Origin: Halorubrum sp. BV1
Lineage (GTDB): Archaea; Halobacteriota; Halobacteria; Halobacteriales; Haloferacaceae
Reading direction: 5' to 3'
Assembly (NCBI RefSeq): GCF_000746205.1
Contig: NZ_JQKV01000002.1
Coordinates: 1-64,000 of the forward strand
Length of the DNA stretch: 64,000 nucleotides
The notes beneath the pieces are model-generated. The model was not told the origin of the DNA and searched no databases. It saw only the letters and a list, made by a program, of their open reading frames with translations. Positions 50,380-61,675 of the stretch are shown here, piece after piece (position 1 is the first letter of the stretch; every line of letters starts with the position of its first letter). The translations under genes and the position numbers were made by a program.

Positions 50380-51312
50380 ATGGCGGGAGAGCACGCGGAG
50401 CCGGACGCCGAAACGAGGACCGAAACCGGCAACTCCACGGCCATCGCCGCCGCGTTCGCCGACGGCCCCGCCTACGTCCCGTATCTCGCGGTCGGCGACC
50501 CGGACTACGAGGCCTCGAAGGCATACGTCGAGGCGCTCGACCGCGGCGGCGCGGACGTGATCGAACTCGGTCTCCCCTTCTCGGAACCGATCGCCGAGGG
50601 ACCGACGATTCAGGGCGCGCTCGTGCGCGCGCTCGACGCCGGGATGACGCCGGATTGGTTCTTCGAGTTCGCGGAGGACCTCGACGTCGACGCCCCGCTC
50701 GTCTGCATGACGTACTACAACCTGATATACCAGTATGGGGGAAGCGAGGCGGGAACCGCCTCGAACGCGAGCGGTGAAGCCGCGAGCGCCGGCCCCCGAC
50801 CCTTCGTCGAGCGCGCGGCCGCCGCGGGGATCGAGGGACTCGTCGTCCCGGACCTCCCGGCCGAGGAGGCGGACCCGCTTCGCGAGGCGTGCGACGAGTT
50901 CGGACTGGATCTGGTGTTCATCGTTGCACCGACTACCGTCGATGAGCGGCTCGACCGGATCATGCGTCAGGTGTCGGGGTACGTCTACGTGCAGGCGCGG
51001 CTCGGAACGACTGGCGCACGCGAGGACGTCTCCGACCAGACCACGGAGAGCCTCGACCGCCTCGCGGACTACGACGTGCCCAAAGCCGTCGGCTTCGGCA
51101 TCTCGACCGGCGAGCACGCGGAGCGCATCGTCGCCGGCGGTGCAGACGGGATCATCGTCGGCTCGGCGCTCGTGGATATCGTCGCCGAGGGCGTCGAAAA
51201 CGATCTGTCGACCGACGCGGTCGCAGAGCGGCTGGAGTCGCTCTCGCGGGAGCTGAAAGACGGTGCTGAGCGCGGCTACGCCGACCGGGTCGGGGCCTCG
51301 GACGCGAGCTGA
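50380..51312 (+). CDS. trpA: Tryptophan synthase alpha chain
   Basis: 310 residues, TIM barrel: PYLAVGDPDYEAS, VIELGLPFSEPIAEGPTIQG, VCMTYYNLIYQYG, VPDLPAEEADPLREA, FIVAPTTVDERLD, YVQARLGTTGAR and VGFGISTGEHAERI. It cleaves indole-3-glycerol phosphate. Of the two catalytic acids, Glu49 of the E. coli enzyme is kept (Glu62), but Asp60 is Glu73 (PIAEGP). After QYG a ~15-residue Gly/Ala/Ser insertion is seen. ATG directly follows the trpB stop. Confidence 0.96.
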   Translation: MAGEHAEPDAETRTETGNSTAIAAAFADGPAYVPYLAVGDPDYEASKAYVEALDRGGADVIELGLPFSEPIAEGPTIQGALVRALDAGMTPDWFFEFAEDLDVDAPLVCMTYYNLIYQYGGSEAGTASNASGEAASAGPRPFVERAAAAGIEGLVVPDLPAEEADPLREACDEFGLDLVFIVAPTTVDERLDRIMRQVSGYVYVQARLGTTGAREDVSDQTTESLDRLADYDVPKAVGFGISTGEHAERIVAGGADGIIVGSALVDIVAEGVENDLSTDAVAERLESLSRELKDGAERGYADRVGASDAS

Positions 51313-51436
51313 GGCGGTCCCCGAGCGCCGCGCCGACCGATCGCTCCGGCCCGCGGACCGGTTCGAGCCAATACGTCCCCGAACGAAACCGACTTACCTT
51401 CGATTGCCACACGTTCACACAACGACTGACTCCACA

Positions 51437-52228
51437 ATGACAGCAGGACTCACAGCACGACTCAAGCGTATCTCCACGAACGACCGATTCCTCATCGTCC
51501 CGATGGACCACGGGATCACGATGGGCGCAGTCGAGGGGCTCGTCGACATCGAGTCGACCATCGACGGCGTGACAGCGGGCGGCGCGGACGCGGTGTTGAC
51601 CCAGCGCGGCATCGCGGAGCGCGTCCACCCCAACAAGAACGACGCGGGCTATATCGTCCACCTCAACGGCTCGACGACGATCGGCCCAGACGAGAACGAC
51701 AAGCGCGTCACGGGCACGGTAGAAGACGCCGTCAGAGCCGGTGCTGACGCCGTCTCCTTCCACATCAACGTCGGATCCGACTACGAGCCGTCTCAGATCG
51801 AGGGGCTCGCACAACTCACCAGCGAGGCCGAGCGGCTCGGGCTGCCCGTGCTCGCGATGGCGTATGCCCGCGGCCCCGGCGTCGACGAGAGCGATCCCGA
51901 GTCGCTCGGTCACGCCGTCCGGCTCGCCGAGGAACTCGGCGCGGACGTCGTGAAGACCGGCTACTCGGGCGACGGCGATTCCTTCGAGCGCGTCACGGAG
52001 TCGACTCGACTGCCGGTCGTCATCGCCGGCGGATCGAAGGGGACGGACCGCGAGACGGTCGAGATGGTCCGCGGCGCGATGGACGGCGACGCCGCCGGCG
52101 TCTCGATGGGCCGGTCGATCTTCCAGCACGACGATCCGGAGGGGATAGCGCGGGCGGTCTCGGCGATCGTCCACGACGACGCGACCGTCGACGAGGCGCT
52201 CGCCGCGGGCGGGTTCATCGAGGTATAG
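51437..52228 (+). CDS. aroA': 2-Amino-3,7-dideoxy-D-threo-hept-6-ulosonate (ADH) synthase
   Basis: 263 residues, class I aldolase barrel like archaeal fructose-bisphosphate aldolase. PMDHGITMGAVEG holds the catalytic Asp, VVKTGYSGDGDSF the Schiff-base Lys and VVIAGGSKGTD the phosphate site. It makes ADH, the first step of the archaeal shikimate route that avoids erythrose-4-phosphate. The next enzyme, DHQ synthase II, is coded 1 kb downstream, and trpCBA lies directly upstream. ATG 51437. Sometimes labelled fba2 in haloarchaea. Confidence 0.92.
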   Translation: MTAGLTARLKRISTNDRFLIVPMDHGITMGAVEGLVDIESTIDGVTAGGADAVLTQRGIAERVHPNKNDAGYIVHLNGSTTIGPDENDKRVTGTVEDAVRAGADAVSFHINVGSDYEPSQIEGLAQLTSEAERLGLPVLAMAYARGPGVDESDPESLGHAVRLAEELGADVVKTGYSGDGDSFERVTESTRLPVVIAGGSKGTDRETVEMVRGAMDGDAAGVSMGRSIFQHDDPEGIARAVSAIVHDDATVDEALAAGGFIEV

Positions 52229-52240
52229 TATCGCGGGCGG

Positions 52241-53059
52241 CTACAGATTCTCTTTGATCACCGTTTCGATCGCTTCGACGCGGTCGCGGTCGAACGTCCA
52301 CTCGCCGAGCCACTCGTTCGTTCCCACCTCGATCGCGACGAGCGCGGCCGCCTCCGCCTCCGACCGATGAACGACGAACCATGTGCGCTCGTAGTCGACT
52401 TCGTACCCGCCGTGGAGTTTCAGCCCCGCCTCGCGGGGAGGAACCCAGTCCGGGACGCCGTAGACGTGGATGTCGGCCGTCGACTCCCCAAGTTTTCGAT
52501 ACACGTTCGCGGTCCCGCGCTCGTCGTGGATCCGGGAGAGCCGCTGGAACGACGCGCGGTGCGTTCCGCCGTACTCGTGTGAGAGCCGCTCGACGTATCG
52601 CGAGATGAGAATGAGCGGGAGCTTCTCCGAGTTCGACTCGGGAAAGCCCCTGACGTGAAACGTCGTGTCCGCGAGCCGGCGAATGACGTCCGGCAGTTCG
52701 ATCTGATCTATGTCGACGGCCCCGGTGATGTACAGGTCGGAGTTGACGTGTAAGATCGTGGACTCAAGCCTGGACAACGGCGATTCGGCGACGATCTCAC
52801 CGTCCTTGAAGAGTACGACGCGGTCGCACTCGGGAGATTCTTGGGAGCCGAACAGGTCGGCGTCGTCGCCGGTGAGTTCGCCTCCGTCGTCTGTCTGGAC
52901 CGGGTCGGTGACGACCGTGACCGGCTGCCGCTCGAACAGGGACCGAACCATCCGCTCCGTCGGTTTCGGTCGCGTGTTCCCGATGACGGCCAGCGAGAAC
53001 GATTTCGTCGGGTCGGTGTTGACGAAGTCGACGAAATGTGAGTCCGCTGGGAGCGACAT
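52241..53059 (-). CDS. DICT sensory domain protein
   Basis: 272 residues, soluble. SLAVIGNTRPKPTERMVRSL opens, followed by DRVVLFKDGEIVAESPLSRL and RLADTTFHVRGFPESNSEKL, the core of the DICT sensory domain often found in signalling proteins. The C-terminal part (LHGGYEVDYERTWFVVHRSE, ALVAIEVGTNEWLGEWTFD) is shared by haloarchaeal members. Function and ligand unknown. It lies on the opposite strand between the two shikimate genes, 12 bases after the ADH synthase stop, and looks less G/C-rich than its neighbours. Confidence 0.83.
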   Translation of the reverse strand: MSLPADSHFVDFVNTDPTKSFSLAVIGNTRPKPTERMVRSLFERQPVTVVTDPVQTDDGGELTGDDADLFGSQESPECDRVVLFKDGEIVAESPLSRLESTILHVNSDLYITGAVDIDQIELPDVIRRLADTTFHVRGFPESNSEKLPLILISRYVERLSHEYGGTHRASFQRLSRIHDERGTANVYRKLGESTADIHVYGVPDWVPPREAGLKLHGGYEVDYERTWFVVHRSEAEAAALVAIEVGTNEWLGEWTFDRDRVEAIETVIKENL

Positions 53060-53204
53060 GTTTGCCTACCGGTACGTCGTCCATGCCCTTGAGGCTGACC
53101 CGCCGTCGTCGCTCCGCGTTCGTCCCGGTGGCCGCCGACACGTTCGTTGCGGCCGCGTCGCGGCTTCCGCAGTTTTCAAGCCCGCGCGCCGTGAGGTTTC
53201 GACA

Positions 53205-54377
53205 ATGACACGCACAGTCTGGGTAAAAGCCGACGGGAGCGTCGGCGACTGGGAGGCGCGGAAGCGACGAATCACGGCCGCTATCGAGGCCGGCGCGGAC
53301 TGGGTCCTCGTCGACGAGGGCGACGTGGGACGCGTCCGCGAACTCGGAGACGTGAACGTCGCCGCGTTCCGCTCCGAGGCGGACGTCATCGACGACGCCG
53401 AGAGCGACGCGGAGGCGGACGCCTACTTCGTCGGCAAGGGCGGCGAGGGCGACGGGACGATCGACCTTCCCGACGACTTCGCCGGCTCCGCCGACCTCTC
53501 CACCATCCGCCGCCGTGACGACCGCGCGCAGGGCGCGTACGTCCGGGTGCTCGGCACGGAGTACGAGGCGTTCGCCGAGGCGGCCGCCGAAGACGCGGAG
53601 TTCACCGTGATCGTCGGCGAGGACTGGTCTATCATCCCGCTCGAAAATCTGATCGCCCGCGTCGGCGAGGAAACGCACCTCGTCGCGGGCGCGACGACCG
53701 CAGCCGAGGCGAAGACCGCCTTCGAGACGCTTGAGATCGGTGCCGACGGCGTCCTCCTTGACGCCGACTCGCCCGACGAGATCCGCGGCGCGGTCGACGC
53801 CCGCGACGCCGCCGACCGCGAGACGCTCGACCTCCGACACGCGGAGGTGACGGCGATCGAGCAGACCGGGATGGCGGATCGCGTCTGCATCGACACCGGC
53901 TCGCTGATGGACGACGACGAAGGGATGTTGATCGGGTCGATGTCGCGCGGGCTCTTCTTCGTTCACGCCGAGACCGCGGAGTCGCCGTACGTCGAGTCGC
54001 GGCCGTTCCGCGTGAACGCCGGTGCTGTCCACGCGTACGTCCGCAACCCCGAGGGCGGGACGAACTACCTCGCCGAGCTGTCGAGCGGCGACGAGGTGCA
54101 AGTCGTCGACACCGACGGCCACACCCGCGAGGCGATCGTCGGCCGCGTAAAAATCGAGAAGCGGCCGATGTTCCGGCTCCAGGCCGAAGTCGAGACCGAC
54201 GACGGCGTCGATCGCGTGGAGACGCTCATCCAGAACGCCGAGACGGTGAAAGTCGCGACCGCGGAGGGCAAGACGGCGGTCACCGACCTCGAAGCCGGTG
54301 ACGAGGTGCTCGTCTACTACGAGGACGTGGCACGCCACTTCGGTGAGGCCGTCGAGGAGAGTATCATCGAGAAGTGA
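53205..54377 (+). CDS. aroB': 3-Dehydroquinate synthase II
   Basis: 390 residues. Archaeal type, unrelated to bacterial AroB. Blocks: VWVKADGSVGDWEARKRRIT, IIPLENLIARVGEETHLVAG, ATTAAEAKTAFETLEIGADG, GMLIGSMSRGLFFVHAET, PFRVNAGAVHAYVRNPEG, TNYLAELSSGDEVQVVDTDG and the C-terminal VYYEDVARHFG. It oxidatively deaminates and cyclises ADH to 3-dehydroquinate. ATG 53205; a TATA-like ttttcaag lies about 27 bases before it, so it is transcribed separately from ADH synthase. Confidence 0.95.
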   Translation: MTRTVWVKADGSVGDWEARKRRITAAIEAGADWVLVDEGDVGRVRELGDVNVAAFRSEADVIDDAESDAEADAYFVGKGGEGDGTIDLPDDFAGSADLSTIRRRDDRAQGAYVRVLGTEYEAFAEAAAEDAEFTVIVGEDWSIIPLENLIARVGEETHLVAGATTAAEAKTAFETLEIGADGVLLDADSPDEIRGAVDARDAADRETLDLRHAEVTAIEQTGMADRVCIDTGSLMDDDEGMLIGSMSRGLFFVHAETAESPYVESRPFRVNAGAVHAYVRNPEGGTNYLAELSSGDEVQVVDTDGHTREAIVGRVKIEKRPMFRLQAEVETDDGVDRVETLIQNAETVKVATAEGKTAVTDLEAGDEVLVYYEDVARHFGEAVEESIIEK

Positions 54378-54405
54378 CGTGCGCTGCGGCAGACACGTCG
54401 GGGTC

Positions 54406-54465
54406 GTCACTACCCGCATCGCCACTACCCGCATCGCCACCACTCGCATCGTCACTACCCGCATC
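54406..54465. repeat. 15-base tandem repeat after DHQ synthase gene
   Basis: Four copies of gtcactacccgcatc / gccactacccgcatc start at 54406, 54421, 54436 and 54451, about 30 bases past the stop codon, in non-coding sequence. Confidence 0.93.
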
Positions 54466-54533
54466 GCGGCGAGCCGAGCGGAAACGACCGTGTCGACCAT
54501 AACGAATTTTGTTCGCTCCCGTGATCTGCCGAC

Positions 54534-55148
54534 ATGGCAGTCGCGAACGAGCGTCATCGCGTCACGGAACAGGGGCTCGTCGACCGCATCTGCCACCTCG
54601 CCGACGCCGCGAACCCGGCGTTCGCGGCCGGATGTCTCCTCGTCCCGCTCGTCGTCCTCGCAGTGAGCGTGCTCGCGTCGAGCACCACGCTGCTGTTTTA
54701 CACCCACGTCGCCGCGGGCGCGGTGTGGTTCGGGTTCGCGCTCATCTTCCCCGCGATCATCGGGCCGACCCTCGGCGGGCTGAGCGAGGAAGCCTCGGCC
54801 GCGGTGACGGGGACGCTCGTCCCCAAGGCGGTCTTCTTTCTAGTCGGCTTCTCCTTCACCACGGTGCTTTCGGGGACCGTACTGCTGACGGACGGTCTCG
54901 GGCTCGGCTACGGCTTCTCCGGGGCGTGGTCGTCGGCCGCGCTCGGCGTGGGGTGGGGGATTTTCGCCTTCGGGCTCGCGGTCCCGCACCGACTCCACCT
55001 CAGCGCGTACTACGAGACGCAGTCGCCGAACCCGGATCCCTCGCGGATCGAATCGGTCGAGAAGAAGACCCTCGTCGTCGGGCTGTTCGAGGCGGCCGTG
55101 ATGCTCGCGCTCATCGCCCTGATGACGGGGTTCCGGCTGGGGATTTAA
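54534..55148 (+). CDS. Five-helix membrane protein, uncharacterised
   Basis: 204 residues. Hydrophobic segments at about 30-52, 54-80, 95-118, 125-150 and 180-202. FYTHVAAGAVWFGFALIFPA, a His/Trp-containing helix, recalls CopD/DUF2269-type membrane proteins, which bind haem or copper, but I cannot assign it firmly. A polar loop (SPNPDPSRIESVEKK) precedes the last helix. A TATA-like gaattttgt lies about 27 bases before the ATG. Confidence 0.7.
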   Translation: MAVANERHRVTEQGLVDRICHLADAANPAFAAGCLLVPLVVLAVSVLASSTTLLFYTHVAAGAVWFGFALIFPAIIGPTLGGLSEEASAAVTGTLVPKAVFFLVGFSFTTVLSGTVLLTDGLGLGYGFSGAWSSAALGVGWGIFAFGLAVPHRLHLSAYYETQSPNPDPSRIESVEKKTLVVGLFEAAVMLALIALMTGFRLGI

Positions 55149-55191
55149 TTGCCCGAGCGCGGACGGCAGATGAGATCGGCGAACCGCTTGA

Positions 55192-55737
55192 TCACGCGAT
55201 CTCGGACGCGAGCTTCGAGTTCTGATTCGTCGTCGGGATATTCGAATCGATCAGGTGTTCGCACGCGTGAACGAAGGCGGGATCGTCGATGGATCCACAG
55301 ACGACGTGCGTCCCGTCGGCAGTGCAGATATACAGGTCGATGACGTCGTGGTTTCCGACTTCGAGGTAGTCGTAGGCCGTGAGCCACGCTCCGATAGCGA
55401 AGACGTAGACGAACCCGTGAATCAGCGCCTCAGTTCGAGTCGCGGGAAGCCCGTACCGATACATGTTGGCGGTAGGGGCGACCGTGAGAACGAGACCGAG
55501 GAGTACAGCGCACACGCCGAGGAATTTCATGTGGTGAAGCGTCGTGTTCCGTTCGAACCGGATCACGTCGACCTCCGTCAGCGGAACCGATGTCGGAGAG
55601 GCTTCGTCCGGGCGAGCGTACGTGAGACTCCCGTCGGACGCTGAGAACGTTCCCACGTCGTCCCTGTCGAGAACGTACTCGTCGATGTGGGCGTCCGTGC
55701 GGAATCCCTCGATCGACTTCCCGAGTTCTTCGCTCAT
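55192..55737 (-). CDS. Haloarchaeal membrane protein, uncharacterised
   Basis: 181 residues. A soluble N-terminal ~65 residues (DEYVLDRDDVGTFSASDGSL, then TSVPLTEVDVIRFERN) are followed by two hydrophobic helices (about 70-90 and 106-126) and a soluble C-terminus (VVCGSIDDPAFVHACEHLID). The layout looks like a PH-like beta sandwich anchored in the membrane. ATG 55737 is chosen (MSEELGKSIEG). Convergent with the preceding gene and lower in G+C than its neighbours. Confidence 0.65.
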   Translation of the reverse strand: MSEELGKSIEGFRTDAHIDEYVLDRDDVGTFSASDGSLTYARPDEASPTSVPLTEVDVIRFERNTTLHHMKFLGVCAVLLGLVLTVAPTANMYRYGLPATRTEALIHGFVYVFAIGAWLTAYDYLEVGNHDVIDLYICTADGTHVVCGSIDDPAFVHACEHLIDSNIPTTNQNSKLASEIA

Positions 55738-55843
55738 TCGATCGCTCGCGTCCTCGTGTGCCGGCTGTCTTGGTGCGGTTCGATGTGAGTACACCCCGGA
55801 ATCCGGCTGTCCCCCGTCGTGACGATACCGGCCCCTCGGCCGC

Positions 55844-57370
55844 TCATACCCCGTACAGCTCGCCGTACTTCTTCTCGACGTAGTCGGTGAACGCGTCCGC
55901 GGAGAGCTCCTCGCCGGTCGCTCGCTCCACGAGCTCGTTCGTCTCGTAGCGCGCGCCGTGTCGGTGGACGTTCGCTGCGAGCCACTCCTGGAGGTCGTCG
56001 AACTCGCCGTCTGCGGTCTTCGCGTCGAGGTCGTCGATCTCGCTTTCTGCGGCCGCGTACAGCTGGGCGGCCATCACGGAGCCGAGCGAGTACGTCGGGA
56101 AGTAACCGAAGTTACCGTGGCTCCAGTGGATGTCCTGCAGACAGCCCTCGGCGTCGTTCTCGGGTCGGATCCCGAGATACTCCTCGTACTTGTCGTTCCA
56201 CACTTCCGGCACGTCCTCGACCGCGAGGTCGCCGCGGACCAGGTCGCGTTCGATCTCGAAGCGGACGACGATGTGGAGGTGGTAGGTCAACTCGTCGGCC
56301 TCGACGCGGATCAGGTTGTCCTCGTACACCTGGTTTACGGCCTCGTAAGCGTCCTCGACGGTCGCGTCTGCGGTCTCGGGGAACCGTTCGTGAAACGTCG
56401 GGAGGAACCGCTCCCAGAACGCGCGGCTCCGACCGACGTGGTTCTCCCAGAGGCGCGACTGCGACTCGTGGACCGAGAGGTCGCGGTCGTCGCCGAGCGG
56501 GGTGCCGAACTGCTCTTTCGGGAGGCCGAGCGCGTACTGCGCGTGGCCGTACTCGTGGATCGTCGACCCGATCGCTCCGAGCGGGTCCGACTCGTCGAAC
56601 CGCGTCGTGATCCGGCAGTCGAACTGGTTGCCCGACGTGAACGGGTGCGAGGAGACGTCGAGTCGTCCTCGGTCGAAGTCGTAGCCGACCAGATCCAGCG
56701 CGTCGCGCGCGAGCGCCTCTTGGTCGTCCTCGGGGAACTGCCCTTCGAAAGTGTCGACGGCGAGGTCGGCGTCCGACTCTCGGATCGCGTCGATGAGCGG
56801 CACGAGCGTCTCGCGGAGTTCGTCCAAGATGGCCTCCGTGCGCTCCATCGAGAGGCACGGTTCGTACTCCTCGAACAGCACCGCGTAGGGGTCCCGGTCG
56901 GGGTCGATGTGCTCGGCGTACTCGCGTTTCAACTCGACGTGCCGTTGCAGGTGCGGTGCGAACCGATCGAAGTCGTCCTCGGCTTTCGCCGCCTCCCACG
57001 CCTGCAGCGCCTCGGTGCTCGCCTCGGAGATCTCCTCGACGAGTTCGCGCGGGACGGCGTCGGCGCGCTCGTACTCGCGCGAGACCTCGCGCACGACGGC
57101 CGCCTGCTTGTCGGAGAGGTCGGCGTCGGCGAGCCGGTCCAGAAGCTCACCGGTCTCCGCGTCCGTTATCATCTCGTGGCGGACTGACGAGAGCGCCGAG
57201 AGCTGTCTCGACCGGGCGGGTGTGCCGCCCTCGGGCATCATCACCTGCTGGTCCCAGCCGAGCACGCCGGCCGCGCTCCCGACCGCGTTCCAGCGTCGAA
57301 CGCGGTCCAGGAGGGCGTCGTACGCGTCTGGCGCGTCGCTCGCGTCGTCTGCGGCGGCTTCCGTTGCCAT
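55844..57370 (-). CDS. M32-family metallocarboxypeptidase (thermostable carboxypeptidase 1)
   Basis: 508 residues, the typical length. The zinc site is HEYGH in STIHEYGHAQYALGLP (about 268-283), with the third ligand Glu in SVHESQSRLWENHVGRS. LGWDQQVMMPEGGTPARSRQ marks the N-terminus and IRPENDAEGCLQDIHWSHG the substrate region. It removes C-terminal residues from peptides in the cytoplasm. A TATA-like ttcttatgcg lies about 27 bases before ATG 57370. Divergent from the threonine aldolase gene. Confidence 0.94.
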   Translation of the reverse strand: MATEAAADDASDAPDAYDALLDRVRRWNAVGSAAGVLGWDQQVMMPEGGTPARSRQLSALSSVRHEMITDAETGELLDRLADADLSDKQAAVVREVSREYERADAVPRELVEEISEASTEALQAWEAAKAEDDFDRFAPHLQRHVELKREYAEHIDPDRDPYAVLFEEYEPCLSMERTEAILDELRETLVPLIDAIRESDADLAVDTFEGQFPEDDQEALARDALDLVGYDFDRGRLDVSSHPFTSGNQFDCRITTRFDESDPLGAIGSTIHEYGHAQYALGLPKEQFGTPLGDDRDLSVHESQSRLWENHVGRSRAFWERFLPTFHERFPETADATVEDAYEAVNQVYEDNLIRVEADELTYHLHIVVRFEIERDLVRGDLAVEDVPEVWNDKYEEYLGIRPENDAEGCLQDIHWSHGNFGYFPTYSLGSVMAAQLYAAAESEIDDLDAKTADGEFDDLQEWLAANVHRHGARYETNELVERATGEELSADAFTDYVEKKYGELYGV

Positions 57371-57498
57371 ACGACACGGATCGGCCGCGTCGCATAAGAA
57401 GTGACCGCCGACTGGCGTAGCAACGCCGGCGACGAGTGTGGCCGCGCCTCCGACACGCCCGACGACGGACCCGACGGATCGCCCCGTCGCGAGCGCGA

Positions 57499-57508
57499 CC
57501 TATATCTC
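57499..57508 (+). promoter_or_regulatory. TATA-like box of threonine aldolase gene
   Basis: cctatatctc is centred about 30 bases before the ATG at 57535 and supports that start over in-frame codons upstream. Confidence 0.6.
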
Positions 57509-57534
57509 TCCGGGCGTCGAATCCCCGCCAACGA

Positions 57535-58581
57535 ATGACCGACGACGACTTCATCGACCTCCGGTCCGACACCGTCACGCGACCCTCAGACGCGATGCGC
57601 GACGCGGCCGCAACCGCCGAGGTCGGCGACGACGTGTACCGAGACGATCCCACCGTCAACGAACTGGAGCGGCGCGCCGCCGAAGCGGTGGGCACCGAGG
57701 CGGCGCTTTTCGTCCCCTCGGGAACGATGGCCAACCAGATCGCCGTCCGCGTCCACACCGACCACGGACAGGAGCTGCTCCTCGACCGGGAGTCCCACAT
57801 CTACCGGTGGGAACTCGCCGGCGCGGCGACGCTCTCGGGCGCCCAGACGCGGCCGGTTGACGCCGGCGCGCGCTGCGTCCCGACCGCAGACCGGGTGCGC
57901 GCGGAGACTGTCACGGAGGACCTCCACCGGCCCGGAACCGGTCTGCTCGCGCTCGAAAACACGCACAACTACCGCGGCGGGCGGGCGGTCCCCGTAGACC
58001 GGATCGACGCGGCGGCAGCGGCGGCACACGAAGGTGGCGTACCCGTCCACCTCGACGGCGCGCGCGTGTTCAACGCCGCGGTCGCGCTCGGCGTCGAGGC
58101 GAGCGAGATCGTCGCGCCCGTCGACAGCGTCACTTTCTGTCTCTCGAAGGGACTCGGTGCGCCCGTCGGGTCGATACTCGCGGGGGAAGCGGCGTTCATC
58201 GAGGAGGCCAGACGGGTCCGGAAGCTGTTCGGCGGCGGCATGCGGCAGGCCGGGATGATCGCCGCGCCGGGACTGCTCGCGTTGGAGAGCGTCGACCGCC
58301 TCGCCGACGACCACGCCAACGCCGAGCGACTGGCCGCGGGGGTGGACGCCATCGACGGCGTCGACGCCGCGGAGCCCGACACGAACATCGTCGTCGCCGA
58401 CACCGAGAGGGCCGGGATCCCAGCGAGCGACCTCGTCGCGGCCTGCGAGGAGCGCGGCGTCGGGTGCGTCGAGTTCGACACGCACACCGCGCGGTTCACG
58501 ACGCACCGCGACGTGGACGCCGCCGACGTCGATACCGCGGTCGAGCGTGTCGGCGACGTGATCGCAGATCTCACCGCGTAG
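57535..58581 (+). CDS. ltaE: Threonine aldolase (beta-eliminating lyase family)
   Basis: 348 residues, PLP fold type I. Opens FIDLRSDTVTRPSDAMRDA; GDDVYRDDPTVNELE and FVPSGTMANQIAV follow. LALENTHNYRGGRAVPVD and VHLDGARVFNAAVA give the Asp, and FCLSKGLGAPVGS the PLP lysine. It cleaves threonine or allo-threonine to glycine and acetaldehyde. The stereochemistry cannot be read. ATG 57535. Confidence 0.93.
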   Translation: MTDDDFIDLRSDTVTRPSDAMRDAAATAEVGDDVYRDDPTVNELERRAAEAVGTEAALFVPSGTMANQIAVRVHTDHGQELLLDRESHIYRWELAGAATLSGAQTRPVDAGARCVPTADRVRAETVTEDLHRPGTGLLALENTHNYRGGRAVPVDRIDAAAAAAHEGGVPVHLDGARVFNAAVALGVEASEIVAPVDSVTFCLSKGLGAPVGSILAGEAAFIEEARRVRKLFGGGMRQAGMIAAPGLLALESVDRLADDHANAERLAAGVDAIDGVDAAEPDTNIVVADTERAGIPASDLVAACEERGVGCVEFDTHTARFTTHRDVDAADVDTAVERVGDVIADLTA

Positions 58582-58659
58582 GTCGCAGATCGTGACGGGA
58601 AGTTCGCGGATCACAACACGTTGTCCGCGGATCGTGACTGGTAGCCGTCCCGCCGCGGC

Positions 58660-59713
58660 TCACCGGCCGAACCCGTTTTCGGCGACGATCCGCCTCACGC
58701 CGACGTACCCGACCGCGGCGATACCCACGTACGCGGCGGCGAGCGCCGTGGTCGTCGCGTCCGCGCTGCCGATCGCGAGCCTAGCGACCGCGTTGGCCGG
58801 GCCGCCGGCCATGGCCGTCGCGCCGCCGAAGAGTCCGAGGACCCCGAGCGAGTAGAGGAACTGCGCGGCGCGGCGGTCGGGCGCGAGCGCCGAAATGGCG
58901 ACCGCCAGCGCAACGACGAGCGTCGTGAGCGCGGTCATCAAGACGAGTATCGTGGGGACGTTGGCGACGGGCGTGCCGTTCGCGCGGAGCAGCAGCAGCC
59001 ATAAAAGCGCCTGCGCTGGAGCGATGGCGACTGCCGCGAGCGCCTTTCCGTCGACGATCTCCCCCAGCGTCACGGGCGCGACGCGGAGGAGTTCGAGCGT
59101 CCCCTCGTCGATCTCCTCCGTGATCGAGTCGACGACGAGCGACCCCGAGATGAACACCGGCAGGAACACTAACACCGGGATCAACACGGTGTACGTGAAC
59201 GTGAAGTACGGACTCGAACCGCTCTGTGCCGGCAGCGGAAGCGGCGACTCGGTGAGATGCGCGGCGCGGTCCCTGCGCTCGTCGAGCTCGTAGGCGCGTA
59301 GCACCTCGCGAAGCTGGACGACGAGGACGGTCGTCTCGACCGTGGCGTCCGGCGCGGTGACTCGTACCGCGATCCGGTCGCCGCCGCCGTCGCCCGCGTC
59401 GACCCGGTTCGCGACCACCACCGCGTCGGCGGCGTTGCGGTCGAACGCGCGCCTCGCGGCACCCGCGTCCGCGTACGTCGTGACGCCGACGCTTTCGACG
59501 TCGGCGGCGGCGCGTTCGAGTCCGTCGACCGCGTCGCCGCTCGCGGCCACCTCTATCTCCGCGGCGTCGAGCGCGCCGGGGTCGTACATTGAGACCAGTC
59601 CGACGACGAGGAACGACGAGAACGCCGCGATGAACAGCTGGATGCCGATCGCGAGCAGGATGGTCTTCTCCGCGCGCAGCCCCGCAAGCTCGCGGCCGGC
59701 GATCGTCAGGCGG

Positions 59714-59721
<8 letters not shown>
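58660..59721 (-). CDS. ABC-2 type transporter permease (NatB-like)
   Basis: 353 residues. One N-terminal helix (~20-45), an extracellular alpha/beta domain (~50-160, including YADAGAARRAFDRNAADAVV), then five to six helices. FISGSLVVDSITEEIDEGTL and ELLRVAPVTLGEIVDGKALA are typical of ABC-2 permeases. The C-terminus has two more helices and ends RRIVAENGFGR. Third gene of the operon; its start overlaps the fused permease/PrsW gene by eight bases. Confidence 0.88.

Positions 59722-61671
<1,950 letters not shown>

Positions 61672-61675
<4 letters not shown>

Noticed and set aside
48700..51117. Long minus-strand open frame opposite trpCBA
   Set aside because: A shadow caused by high G+C and codon bias in trpC, trpB and trpA; no domain in the antisense product.
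52797..54707. Long minus-strand open frame opposite the DHQ synthase II gene
   Set aside because: Antisense to a well-conserved gene and runs across a tandem repeat; Val/Arg/Asp-rich shadow.
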